Below are positions 45,402 to 55,290 of a stretch of DNA of 64,000 nucleotides, piece by piece. The notes beneath the pieces are model-generated. The model had not been told where the DNA came from. It did not search any database and worked only from the letters and a program-made list of their open reading frames with translations. A program made the translations under genes and the position numbers. Within the stretch, counting starts at the first letter, position 1. The number at the start of each line of letters is the position of its first letter. Source of the DNA: Portulaca oleracea. Its lineage: Eukaryota; Streptophyta; Magnoliopsida; Caryophyllales; Portulacaceae. Location: positions 33,940,261 to 34,004,260 of the forward strand of contig CM055872.1 in assembly GCA_029582165.1 (NCBI GenBank), written 5' to 3'.

Positions 45402-45934
45402 TGTCCCTCCACTCAGGGGGGGCTAAGGTCCTCTACCCCCAGGTATGTTCTCATCTCTGCAGACTCATCAAGGTCCTTGACATTCTTGTCACAAGACCCC
45501 TTGAGTCTCACCTTTATCACAAAAACAAACCTGGCAATGACGTTAAGCAGACAGTTCCTCTATAACTGCCTTGCTTAACTCCAACTTATTTTGTTTTAAA
45601 ATTCAAAAACCTCTCTCCTTCTCTCGTCTATTTCCAAAATTAAATTACACGGTTTCTCACACATTTCAAATCCAATAAAATCTCATCAAATCAATCTCCC
45701 TTTCCCACTTTCCCAAACACATCAAATCATCATAACTTCCCTTTTCCAACCGTCACTTTCACCTTCCCCAGTTACCCCTCCAACTTTATCCCCTTCCTCA
45801 TTTACTGCCTTCCTTCCATATCCAACCGCCTTCCTGCTTCTATTTAACCCTCGTCCTTTTTACTCTTCCCTCCTATCTCCATCCTTCTAAATCCTCTACC
45901 CCACCATCTCTCTTCTCTCTCTACCTTTCCAGCC
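45402..45934 (+). other. Spacer between pol and the extra ORF, with possible splice acceptor
   Basis: No ORF. It turns strongly pyrimidine-rich from ~45,600 and ends CTACCTTTCCAG/CC directly before the ATG at 45,935, a good 3' splice site. TATTTAA at 45,841-45,847 is a possible weak TATA box. Either could allow separate expression of the extra ORF. Confidence 0.4.
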
Positions 45935-47128
45935 ATGAAAAAACGCCCCGCTCTTAAAAACACAGCCCCATCCCCCGCTGCAGGGGTTGCCAAACGACTT
46001 CGCTCTCGCAAGTCGTCCCCTAATCCTTCCGAATCCACTCAATCTCGCTCATCCTCATCCACTGCTCTTGCCCTTCAACCTCAACCACAACCTCTCAATG
46101 CCATCACCCACGAGCAACGTGTTCAAACCATCGCTAACCGGCAAATACTATGCTGTGAGAATGTCGACGCCGACTCCCTTCTCACCATCTTTCCTTCATT
46201 TTCCACACTGAAGGATCTTGGCTGCTACACCTTCTTCGACTGTGAACCGGTAATTTATCCATCCCACATTGTTGAATTCTTTGCCAACCTCATCCCAGAC
46301 ACCAAACGTTTGTCTGTAAAATCCCTTGTTTCTGGCGTTGAAATTCTGCTGACTCCCACCCTAATTGAGCGTATCCTTCATATTCAACCCAGTCCAACCA
46401 AACCACCTTTACCCATCCCTTCTGACCCCAAACAAGAACTCCGCCGACAATTTGCTCGCCCCACTGAACAGAAAAACACCCAATACACTGGTCTAAAGTC
46501 TGAAGCCCGTTTTCTCTATTACACCCTGGTTCGGACAATCCTTCCACGGGGTACAAACAAGGAAACCATAAATGAAGCCTGTGATATCTTTATCCTGAAC
46601 GTCCTCAACAATCGTCATCCTGACATTGGTGAACTAGTCGTTCAACATTTTCTAAAAGCCGCCGCCTCTCCTTCTGGCCCCCTGCCCTATGGGAACTTTC
46701 TCACCAAGATCTTTCGCCAGTGTCATGTTCCCGCCACACTTGAAAAGTCCACCTTCAACTTACCCACAATTGGCCCCTCTCTCCTCATTACCCTTGGATA
46801 CCAGCAGCAACCAAATGGCCTATGGCTTCATTTGGATGAAATCAAGGCCGAAGAAGCCTCGCACTCTACTACTGCAGCAAAGGATGCCTCTGACGCCCTC
46901 CAAAGTCATCTTTCCAGCATCAACTCTGCCATAGAGGTCCTTCATCAAGAGGTTCGCCAACTACAACGTGAGGTCAAGGCCCTTCGAGAGGCACGCTCTG
47001 ACATCACTGCTGCAGTCTCTACTCTGAAGGATGTTGCTCCAGCAGGCATGCAGACTTTACCAAGCACCCCCATCCCAAGCTCTCCGACCATTGCTCCTGA
47101 AAACACCCCCACAGAACCCCAGTCCTAA
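45935..47128 (+). CDS. Sirevirus extra ORF behind pol (397 codons, intact)
   Basis: Uninterrupted ORF in the position of the so-called env-like ORF of Sireviruses. The N-terminus is basic (MKKRPALKN, KRLRSRK), suggestive of nuclear targeting, then Ser/Gln/Pro-rich. The middle (about 65-290) is globular with CYTFFDCEPVIYPSHIVEFF, LVRTILPRGTNKETINEACD and LPYGNFLTKIFRQ, which reminds me of the putative plant transposon protein domain. The C-terminal ~100 residues contain a coiled coil (EVLHQEVRQLQREVKALRE) and a Pro/Thr-rich end. No signal peptide or membrane segment is apparent, which argues against a true envelope protein. Function unknown. It is intact while gag and pol of the same element are broken. 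Confidence 0.8.
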   Translation: MKKRPALKNTAPSPAAGVAKRLRSRKSSPNPSESTQSRSSSSTALALQPQPQPLNAITHEQRVQTIANRQILCCENVDADSLLTIFPSFSTLKDLGCYTFFDCEPVIYPSHIVEFFANLIPDTKRLSVKSLVSGVEILLTPTLIERILHIQPSPTKPPLPIPSDPKQELRRQFARPTEQKNTQYTGLKSEARFLYYTLVRTILPRGTNKETINEACDIFILNVLNNRHPDIGELVVQHFLKAAASPSGPLPYGNFLTKIFRQCHVPATLEKSTFNLPTIGPSLLITLGYQQQPNGLWLHLDEIKAEEASHSTTAAKDASDALQSHLSSINSAIEVLHQEVRQLQREVKALREARSDITAAVSTLKDVAPAGMQTLPSTPIPSSPTIAPENTPTEPQS

Positions 47129-47365
47129 ACATTGTGCTTATCTTTCTCTATCTTCATCATTTTTTTTGCTTTGCCAAACATTCCTCCTGTTTCCTTTTTG
47201 CTTGAAAGCCAAAAAGGGGGAGATGATCTATGCGTAGCGTAGTATGTTTTTACAGGGCCTGTACAACTAAAACTCTTTTGCTATATCCCTGTATGAATGA
47301 TCTATTTGCATTTGCGTTATATATGCTGCACATACTATGCTTGTATCTAGTTTTGTCTTTCACTC

Positions 47366-47379
47366 AAAAAGGGGGAGAT
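47366..47379 (+). other. Sirevirus-like polypurine tract
   Basis: AAAAAGGGGGAGAT directly before the 3' LTR. A second, similar AAAAAGGGGGAGAT lies at ~47,212. Confidence 0.85.
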
Positions 47380-48395
47380 TGAAGAACCCCTGTTAGAACA
47401 GAGCAAAGGACATTCACTCAATGCACATCAAGGACATCTATGTCAAACGACCTGAAGGACATTGGCACTGCTCAAAGGGTTTTGAAGTGAAAGACAAATG
47501 ACGACACTTGCTCAGGGAAGTTTTCCATTTAGGCAAGAATCTTTCCTTCTCCTTTTTACTGTGTGAATCAGACTAATTTCATTAGCTACTGTGCAGACAA
47601 AATAGAAGATAAAACTTGGAAGGAATTCCCCAGAAGATCTCGCCGAAAAGGGAAGAATATCCCGTCATCGCTGTGAAGAGAAATTGGAGCAAAAACAGAA
47701 TCCCCTCCAACGGATACAAAGCGCAGCATAATTGATTTAAATAGAAGCATTCAAGACAAAGCAGAGCAACGATTCCACGAAAGAAATCGGGTGATACAAA
47801 TCAGAAGAGAGCTTCTGTTGTGAAATCCTTCTTTGTGAGGAAGGTCGAATTCTGTGAGAGAATTCGTTCGAGTGAAATCAAAATTCCTTAACGGATTTAG
47901 GAATTGAGTTGTGTTGTTTCAATCGAATCCTAGACGGACTTAGGATTGATTAGAGGTTACATCAAATCTGTGTGTGGTGTGTGAGTTTACCCAGAAACTT
48001 TGTTCGCTGCTTTCTGGGTTTGACTGAAAACCCTAAGGACATTGACCTTGGGTATTTCAGTCTCTAGTTCGCTATTCACTGAAAAGGCCATTTACTGCAA
48101 GCAGCTGAGAAGTTTCATCGCAAAGGCCCTTTACTGTAAGCAATAAGAAGCGTCCATTGTAAGGCGCTTGGCTCTTTGTAATACCTAAGGTCCTTTACCT
48201 TAGGTTATCTTTCTAATTAAGTGCAATAAAGGAGGTTATTCATTTTATATACTTTGCCCTCTATTTATTCTATCTCTATGCTGTGTGAAGGAAGTTCTCA
48301 GTCTGTTTAGACCGAGAACCTAACGTCCTTGTCAAGTTGTGATTTGTGCAGAAAAGTTCAGTAACCCTATTCATCCCCCCTCTAGGGTTCTTTCA
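47380..48395 (+). repeat. Sirevirus-like 3' LTR (1,016 bp)
   Basis: Same ends as the 5' LTR. Differences are about ten scattered substitutions plus four short blocks of several changes (around 47,846, 48,060, 48,093 and 48,121). Confidence 0.92.
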
Positions 48396-48400
48396 ATAGT

Positions 48401-49450
48401 CTTTAAAAGGTTCAACACCAAATTCACAATTAATGAAATAGTAGTTTAAGGGAAGGGAATGAGACTCGATATACTCAGAAATGTTCACTTTATTGAATGC
48501 ATCAGAAAATACAAGAACATCATACTTAGAATTGGCAGACTCACTAACACTTGACTTGGACGAGACTTTTGAAGACTCTTCTAAGACTATGGTACATTTG
48601 TTCTCATTAGTGTCGACCTAGGTGACCTCACGGTAATTGTCGTGTGCCAATCATTTTGCTCGGGTCGAACCCCGGATTGGATAGCACACCAAATAGAGAA
48701 TCGACCTGTTTCTCCTTCTTCTGTTCATAGTTACTACAGAGGAACATTCAAAACCTTATTTTTCTTCAAGGATACCAAGATAGGTATTGATGCATTGGAG
48801 AGCTTTCAAAACCCCATTCAATGTGTGCTGCTATTGCTCTATTTATTTGTTTTGTCGCTCAATGAGTCGTCATTTGCGAACGACGTGCTCCTTGATTCTT
48901 TCCTCTTGTTGGAGTACAACATACGAGACAAACCCTTGCATCTTGCTGAACATATCATCCAGGTACATGGTTAAGGCTGCATTGAGTTGCTTGTTGTTCT
49001 CGTTATGGTTTTGGACTATGCCGAAGTGCAGTCTACAAGATGCTCTGGGTTAAGAAGGTGGAGGAACAAAGTTCTGATTACGGATGACTCGCTTGGATGG
49101 TCCTAAAATGCAACCCCTCTGCCGATCACCTATTATGCCTATACAAGAATGATGCCTAGACTCATGGATTTGACTTTAACACTAGGCACACAAAAAAATA
49201 CTCATTCGAATGCATGCATGTCCTATTTGGCCTACATGAGATTTTCCTAAATAAATGCAAGGCACCTATATGTTGACTCGGAAGAGACTCACCCATGACG
49301 TGGGCTTCCATGTCCTTACCCGTTCCTAAGACAGACAATGACACTTTTTACAACAAGGCATGATAAAGGGCCGAATCAAGTAAAAAATAATGAACCAAAA
49401 CGAATTAGGAAGTACAATTGTTAAAGAGAATTCATCACTTGGGCTAAAAA
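48401..49450 (-). mobile_element. Antisense Tat remnant, right of the Sirevirus insertion
   Basis: Matches E1 in order: TTATTGAATGCATCAGAAAATAC (compare ATTGAATGCAGAAAGGAATAC near 10,698), then GCCGATCACCTATTATGCCTA (E1 ~13,900), AGACTCACCCATGA (E1 ~14,039) and GATAAAGGGCCGAATCAAG (E1 ~14,098). Most of gag is missing. Small ORFs inside (e.g. 48,642-48,974) have no counterpart and are probably chance. Confidence 0.6.
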
Positions 49451-49592
49451 ATTTATCTCAATTTAAGTCATACAAGTTTTGATTCGCACGCATTGCTTGC
49501 ATTGATTTTGAAATTTATTTATTTTTTGTGTGTATATATATACAAAGAAAAAAAATATAACAACCGATGCACGTAATGTATTCGAATCAAAA

Positions 49593-49594
<2 letters not shown>

Positions 49595-49651
<57 letters not shown>
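49595..49651. repeat. (TA)n microsatellite
   Basis: About 28 TA units. ORFs reading Ile-Tyr repeats on both strands are artefacts of it. Confidence 0.95.
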
Positions 49652-49656
<5 letters not shown>

Positions 49657-50397
49657 GGCCAATCAGATTCTCCAAGCCATTTGACCTTGTTTTGAGCAAA
49701 GGTATGAGTAAGGTACTTATATAACATGGCAATGATGTATAAGGTTGAAAAATGTAGTGATAAAAAAAAGGTTGAAAAATGTATATGTATGAAAGTTAAC
49801 ATGGAAGTAAGCAGATATATCGTTGTATTAACTTGGATGGCGTGTGATCATTATAATTCTCATATAACTTAGTAAATATTCCGGTTGAAAGATATAACCC
49901 TATAAAAAATAATCAATTGGTCTGACGCGAGACAGAGGAAGGGTTGGTCGGGGTGGTTCGAGCACGGTCTTTGGACGGTTTTCCGGACTACCCCGAATTG
50001 AGACCCTAACTATTCACTTGAGAGTCAAAGTGGGTAATCTCTGTCCCCTCTTAATAACTCTTAAGTTTCAGGTTTAATTAGTAGATTTTGAATACTGAGT
50101 TTATACTTGAAATTGTTAATTATATTGGAATGGTTGAATCGATATACGTAACCGAGTTGGAAGTTGGATGGTGTTTGGGTTGAACATTGAGTGTCGAGGT
50201 TTGTTTGGGACAGTGTATGTGAGGAGGGAGCTCGGGTTGATTTGTGAAATTAGAATGTCTTTGGTTGAATAAGTAATTGTATAGAGGATTGTTTAATTGT
50301 TTTATGTCTTACTTCCGTTGCAATATATGCCGATATTATTTGAGTTACAGCCTAATTGATCTTAACAGCCCTTATTAAGGAGCGGACTGTTTAGGTA

Positions 50398-50462
<65 letters not shown>

Positions 50463-50957
50463 CATCAACATCACATGTAAGACAGAAGTATCATTGATAA
50501 ATTATCCTTGTTAAATACTATTAGAAAAGTATAAAATTAAATTTTTTTGATAAATTATCATGAGAGAATTTACTAAATAATGATGGATTTTGACAACGTG
50601 AAAGACACTTATTCGTCAGAAAATAACTAATTATTCAAAATTGGACAAAAAAGACGGGAGTATGATGACCGGAGACTTGGGTTAGATTTACATGAAAAGA
50701 AAAAGTATGATGGAGACAAGAGTTCATCTAGGCTTTGTTCTTTAGAGTAGTAAGTTAGGTTTATCCTTACCTAAACTTACCTTACGTTAATTTATACGAT
50801 TCTCTAAAGAATACTCAAACCAAAGTCAAAATTTTATTAATAAAATACCTTTACCCCACCACTAACTTACCTATCACAAATTTTATCCTTACATTTCCTT
50901 TCCTTTTCTTTCCTTACCTTACCAAATCTAATTTGATTCTACCACTCCATAGAACAT
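49652..50957. other. Intergenic with a second (TA)n
   Basis: No gene. A (TA)n run of about 60 bp lies at 50,400-50,460. A GC-richer patch at 49,920-50,010 (GACGCGAGACAGAGG, GGTCGGGGTGGTTCG) is unassigned. Confidence 0.4.
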
Positions 50958-50965
50958 GGCTTTAG

Positions 50966-51223
50966 GTCCCATTCTTTTATGCAGTGCGGTTGCGGTGTAG
51001 TTTGTTGAGGTGTGATGGAATGTAGAGAGTTGCGGTGAATTGTAAAAAGTTGTAGTGGAAATAATGGAAAGTGAGTGGAAATAAAGTAAAGTTTTTCAAT
51101 TTATTGGAAAATTTTTAAAATTTAATAAAAAGGGAAATGAAAAATTGTTGTGAGTTGTGGTGGAATATGGAAACTTACGATGTCATGCGGAACCACGGCG
51201 CAACCAATCACATAAAAGATCGG
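50966..51223. mobile_element. hAT-type MITE (258 bp)
   Basis: Eight-bp duplication GGCTTTAG at 50,958-50,965 and 51,224-51,231; imperfect terminal inverted repeats GTCCCATTCTTTTATG and CATAAAAGATCGG. An 8-bp duplication is the hAT hallmark. The interior is GTTGCGGTG/GTTGTGGTGG-rich, with no coding. Confidence 0.7.
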
Positions 51224-51336
51224 GGCTTTAGATGCTCATGGAATTACGTAGAGTGAGGTGTTATAGTTTTTTTTATATATATTATTGTAATTCTTTTCGA
51301 TATTAGAAGAATAACATGGTCATAATAACCATTATA

Positions 51337-51574
51337 CTACTTCTGTTTTTATTTATCTGTCATCTAGGAAATTGTGCCGAAAACTTTGACGGTTACATAT
51401 CTTAATTTGTATAATGACCCATCATGTAAAACTGATGTCATTAGATTCGTAATGAAAAATACTATTAAAAATGTATAATATTATATTTTTTTTATAAAAG
51501 TTTTATATTAGAAGTTATTGATTAAAGATTGAAACTGAAAACCATAAATGACAGATAAAAAAGAACAAAGGGAG
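51337..51574. mobile_element. Stowaway-type (Tc1/mariner) MITE (238 bp)
   Basis: Terminal inverted repeats CTACTTCTGTTTTTATTTAT and, at the other end, ATAAAAAAGAACAAAGGGAG, relatives of the CTCCCTCCGT Stowaway end; flanked by TA on both sides (51,335-51,336 and 51,575-51,576). Confidence 0.8.
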
Positions 51575-51576
51575 TA

Positions 51577-52019
51577 TTATTTTGTGGCTACTATTGACCA
51601 AAAATAATAATGATAACTATATTATTCTATTGTTTTCTATAAAAATCTTCCACACGTACACTTTAATTATAAATAATTCATTGCATTCACTTTAATAATA
51701 AGAAACTATTTTGATGTTTTTGTTTATTACATCTAGAAAAGTAAGGGGTAAATACGCAAATAGTGAAAAAAGAGAAGATAATTGTATTTTTTAATAGATA
51801 AAACTGTCATTTTGTGTGATAGTAACCGCATAATTTGATAGGGCTAAAGGAGTCATTGAAATAAAAGATGACAAATTTGCCCTTTAAATTGAAGCAATAG
51901 CAAGGGCAAATTTGGTAAATTGAAATTTGCGCACTTTATATATAACATAGATATTGACTATCATACATATTAAAATAATGTTTGACTTACTGATGATATG
52001 ACTTAAAATATTTAGACTC
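51577..52019. other. Intergenic between Stowaway MITE and Tat leader remnant
   Basis: AT-rich, no ORF or repeat that I can support. Confidence 0.35.
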
Positions 52020-52545
52020 ACTTTTTATCACCCTACATATTTTATTTGTAGTCTTGGAAACGGGATGATATAAGGATCGAATAAAGCCAACAATAGGCGA
52101 GTTAAAATAAGTTCATAAATCCATTATTAAGTCCACCATGGATGGACTTACCAACGGGCCGTCTCCATGGATTTTTTAGACTTAATAGTAGAGTTTACAA
52201 ATTGATTTTCTCTAACTATGTGACTACTACGCGAGCTAGAATGTGTAAAATTCATTGGTAAAAAGCAGTTGGGTAAAAGTTAATTTTGGTAACTTTTAAT
52301 AATTTTTGATAACTTTTGGTAAATATTTGTAACTTTTGACGAACTTACGCTAATATATCAAAACTGATAAATTGAATTTACCCATGAATTTAGTCAATTT
52401 TCTTTGGACTATAATTAAGAGAATATTGAAAAGGGTTGAATAAAATCATCAAAGGTGAGTTGAAATGAATTAATAAACAAGGACAATTAACCCTTTGAAA
52501 TGGATGAGCCTAACAATTAGGCCGACGAAAAAATTCAAGGTTAAT
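52020..52545 (-). mobile_element. Antisense Tat leader remnant, duplicated
   Basis: Two diverged copies (about 52,055-52,245 and 52,425-52,530) of the leader segment with GAATAAA, the AGTTGAAAT/AGTTAAAAT..GTTCATAAATCC type phrase, and GGGCCG/AGGCCG. The first shares GAATAAAGCCAACAATAGGCG and CTACTACGCGAGCTAGAATG with E1 (14,108-14,275). E2 also has this segment doubled (60,890-61,085 and 61,140-61,325). Confidence 0.5.
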
Positions 52546-52567
52546 TAACCGGCAAAAAATAAAAGAA

Positions 52568-52742
52568 ATATTGTTTGTTAAAAATAAAAAAAATCTCGTT
52601 GCCTTCCTGGTCTTCGACACACGACAAGGAATTTTACACATACTTGCTTGTCGTGTGTCAAAATAGTAATGAGTCTTGATTCCCTTCGTCAAAAACTTAG
52701 TCGGAATTCCATTGTCTTTTTTTTTATTTTTGACAAACAATA
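52568..52742. mobile_element. Small foldback (hairpin) MITE
   Basis: Ends ATATTGTTTGTTAAAAATAA and TTATTTTTGACAAACAATAT are inverted repeats. The centre holds a perfect 13-bp stem GACACACGACAAG/CTTGTCGTGTGTC (52,616-52,628 and 52,647-52,659) with an 18-nt loop. No clear target duplication is seen. A transcript would form a long hairpin. Confidence 0.6.
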
Positions 52743-52750
52743 TCCCTTAA

Positions 52751-53145
52751 ACTCATTTCTTCTCAAACCCAATGATTGTTATGGAGACTAAGACAATATC
52801 CTTAATTAGGTCCGACTGTAGTGAAAGCATAAAACAAAATAAAAGCATATTTACACATAGCACACGACATGATGGGGTACCCTAAACGAAGATTCTAAGT
52901 TCGAAAAGAGTTTATTGATTGGATAAAGGCTTAACGACTCATGTCACACCTAGTTCATCATCCTTGTAAGAACTAGTTTTTTGCCCATTTTTCCGAATGG
53001 GTGTGTATTATGAAAAATGAAATGAAAATTTTTAACAAAACATATTTAATCCATTGTATTATGTTGAATTCAGAGAAAAAAAATCTAATATAATCTTAAT
53101 AGTTGAAACTTAAAAGGACATTGAAATCAAAGGCAGGTGTTAATT
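52751..53145 (-). other. Further Tat leader traces, then unassigned sequence
   Basis: CATAGCACACGACATGATGGGGTACCCTAAAC (52,855-52,890, read in parts) resembles the reverse complement of E2 at 60,545-60,600 (ACGACATGAGTGG.TATCCTAAACC). The rest is AT-rich without a gene. Confidence 0.35.
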
Positions 53146-53148
53146 TAA

Positions 53149-53958
53149 GTGCTTGTTTGGCCTAACTTTTCGAAGTGTTTTTGGAGTTAAAATGCACAAA
53201 CTAGGCCAAACGGTGTTTTTTTTTTTAAAAGCTAATAATTGTTTTCCAAAAACAGTTTTGGCCAAAAACAACTCCAAAAGCAGAAGTAGTAAATTACTGC
53301 TTCTACTTCCTACAAACTAATCTCTACTCAATCTATAGGATTCTTTAGTGATTAGTTTCCATAATTTCAAATAAATATTATGAATCTTATAAAGACATCA
53401 TTTAAATATTTTAATATTATATTAGAACCTTTAATATTATGTTGGAAATTTTAATTGTTTAATTCCTTTACAATGATGGTATTATGGTATTTTATCATGT
53501 TAGAATCTTTAATATTGGGTTAGACTTTTTTATTATTTAATGTCTTTACAAACATGGTATTTAGTAAATTTTTGATATATAAGTATTTAATTTAAAGAAT
53601 CGTATAGTTAAGTAAGACCATATATAGTTAAAATAATAATTATTATAATTATACGATTATAATTATTGCTAAATTTAAAACATGATAATTTATTTAAAAA
53701 ATTAATAAAAAGATAGAAATGTAAATAATCATATGATAATTTTACTCCCAATAACACATGATAATTTTAAAAGTTAGGTTAAACAATTAAATTTTTGAAA
53801 AACACAATATTATAAGTTAGGCCAAACACTTTAATTTAGTAAAACCACTAATCTTATAAGATAGGCCAAACACTTCAATACCTCTCCAAAAATAGCTTTT
53901 ATAAAAACTGTTTGTAAGAAACAAAAACACCTTTTTAGAAACTAGGCCAAACAGGCAC
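53149..53958. mobile_element. PIF/Harbinger (Tourist-like) non-autonomous element (810 bp)
   Basis: Inverted ends GTGCTTGTTTGGCCTA and TAGGCCAAACAGGCAC flanked by the 3-bp duplication TAA (53,146-53,148 and 53,959-53,961), as in Tourist-type MITEs. AGGCCAAAC recurs inside (about 53,819, 53,862). No transposase; AT-rich interior. Confidence 0.75.
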
Positions 53959-54864
53959 TAAGTCGACCAATTCTTAAGGATCCTCAAGTATCTATTATAT
54001 TTGTATTGGTACATTTGGGTCACCCCAAATAATATATTACACTGATTTCAAAGGAAAAAATATCAACTAAATCAAAGATATAAAGTTATGTATATTAATG
54101 GGTGAACTACTGAACAGGAAATTGTTGCTATTAATGGGAGAACGAAAATTTTATTGTAGTCCCGCGGGAGCACACAATGTGTCATTACTCCCGCTACACA
54201 TAAGCTAGCGTCATTCATTTTCTTTTCTTTTTTTAAATTCTTGCTTTAATATAATTTATATAAAACAAGTAGCCTATAATAACAATTGTGATGTGCATGG
54301 TATGCTGGTAAGGACTTTCGTAGCTTATACTTGAGGTGTAAGGTTCAAATTTATCGATGTGTAATGTAGTATTTTTTTTCCTTATATCTAATTTCCTTTT
54401 TGTCCATAGCTTTCCTTTTATTTTCTCCCTTCTTTATTTTATCTTTTGAACTTTATTTTTTTTATCTTATTTTATTTTCCCCTCAATATTTCTTTTTCGA
54501 AAACTTACAATTTTATGTATGGGGTCTTCGAAAAAAAATAATTCGAACTTGTAACTTTGTTATGTATGAGTTGAACTTTAACCTCTATTATTTTTAGCAT
54601 GCACCACCTAACTAAACTCGTTCAAAAACTTACATAGTGGTAGCAATATTATATGTGGATCTTTTGGCAGCTCAAAAACAATTTAAAAATATGCTTCGCA
54701 TGTAATATCGCTATAATTACATCCCTTTTTGGAAGAGTTTCACTAGGTGGTGAATGTTAAAAATAATAGGATTTAAAGTTTAGCTCATACCTAACAAAGT
54801 TCGGATTATTTTTTTCCAATACCCCCAAAATTTGGATTATTTTTTTCCAATTTCCCTTTATATA

Positions 54865-54980
54865 TTAACATAAACCTCTTTACACACTATAGCACATATT
54901 TCTTTGCATATTAGGTTTATTAGTACAAACTCTTACACACTAGTACAAATTCTTTTGAACATTAACACAAACTCTTTTAA
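54865..54980 (-). repeat. Inverted group of the same 22-bp units
   Basis: TTACACACTAGTACAAATTC and ACATTAACACAAACTCTTTT are reverse complements of array-type units (GTTAGTGT.CAAA, ACTAGTGTGTAA). The group lies 310 bp before the main array. Confidence 0.6.
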
Positions 54981-55290
54981 TTATTACCCATTTTCTAAAT
55001 TTTTTCGTCATTTTATATTTTTCAGATTTTTGCATATCATTTAATTTTTTTCCCCACAATAATTCATATTTAAAAGTAATATAATTTCATATACCTACGT
55101 ACACTAGTATGGTTATTAATAGATTAGTTTTGGACAAATTAATATACTATAAAACTACATTTTTTTTATAAATAATGTAATTTGTTGTACATTTTTCTCT
55201 TTCTATTAATATAATACGTATGAACACTAAATATCGTACTATATCATATGTATTAACACCAAATTAATATACTATAAAACTAAAGTATTG

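Larger units (their letters stand above)
39497..48395 (+). mobile_element. Full-length Ty1/copia element, Sirevirus-like
   Basis: LTRs 39,497-40,501 and 47,380-48,395 (TGAAGAACCC...GGGTTCTTTCA) are flanked by the duplication ATAGT (39,492-39,496 and 48,396-48,400). An initiator-Met primer site follows the 5' LTR and a purine tract precedes the 3' LTR. Domain order gag, protease, integrase, RT, RNase H is Ty1/copia. A further ORF behind pol is the mark of Sirevirus-type elements. The LTRs are nearly identical outside a few clustered differences, so the insertion is fairly recent, yet gag and pol are already broken. Confidence 0.92.

Noticed and set aside
48642..48974. 110-codon ORF right of the Sirevirus
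   Set aside because: Lies in an antisense Tat gag/leader remnant on the opposite strand; no recognisable domain.
49463..49802. ORFs with long Ile-Tyr repeats on both strands
   Set aside because: They only translate the (TA)n microsatellite.
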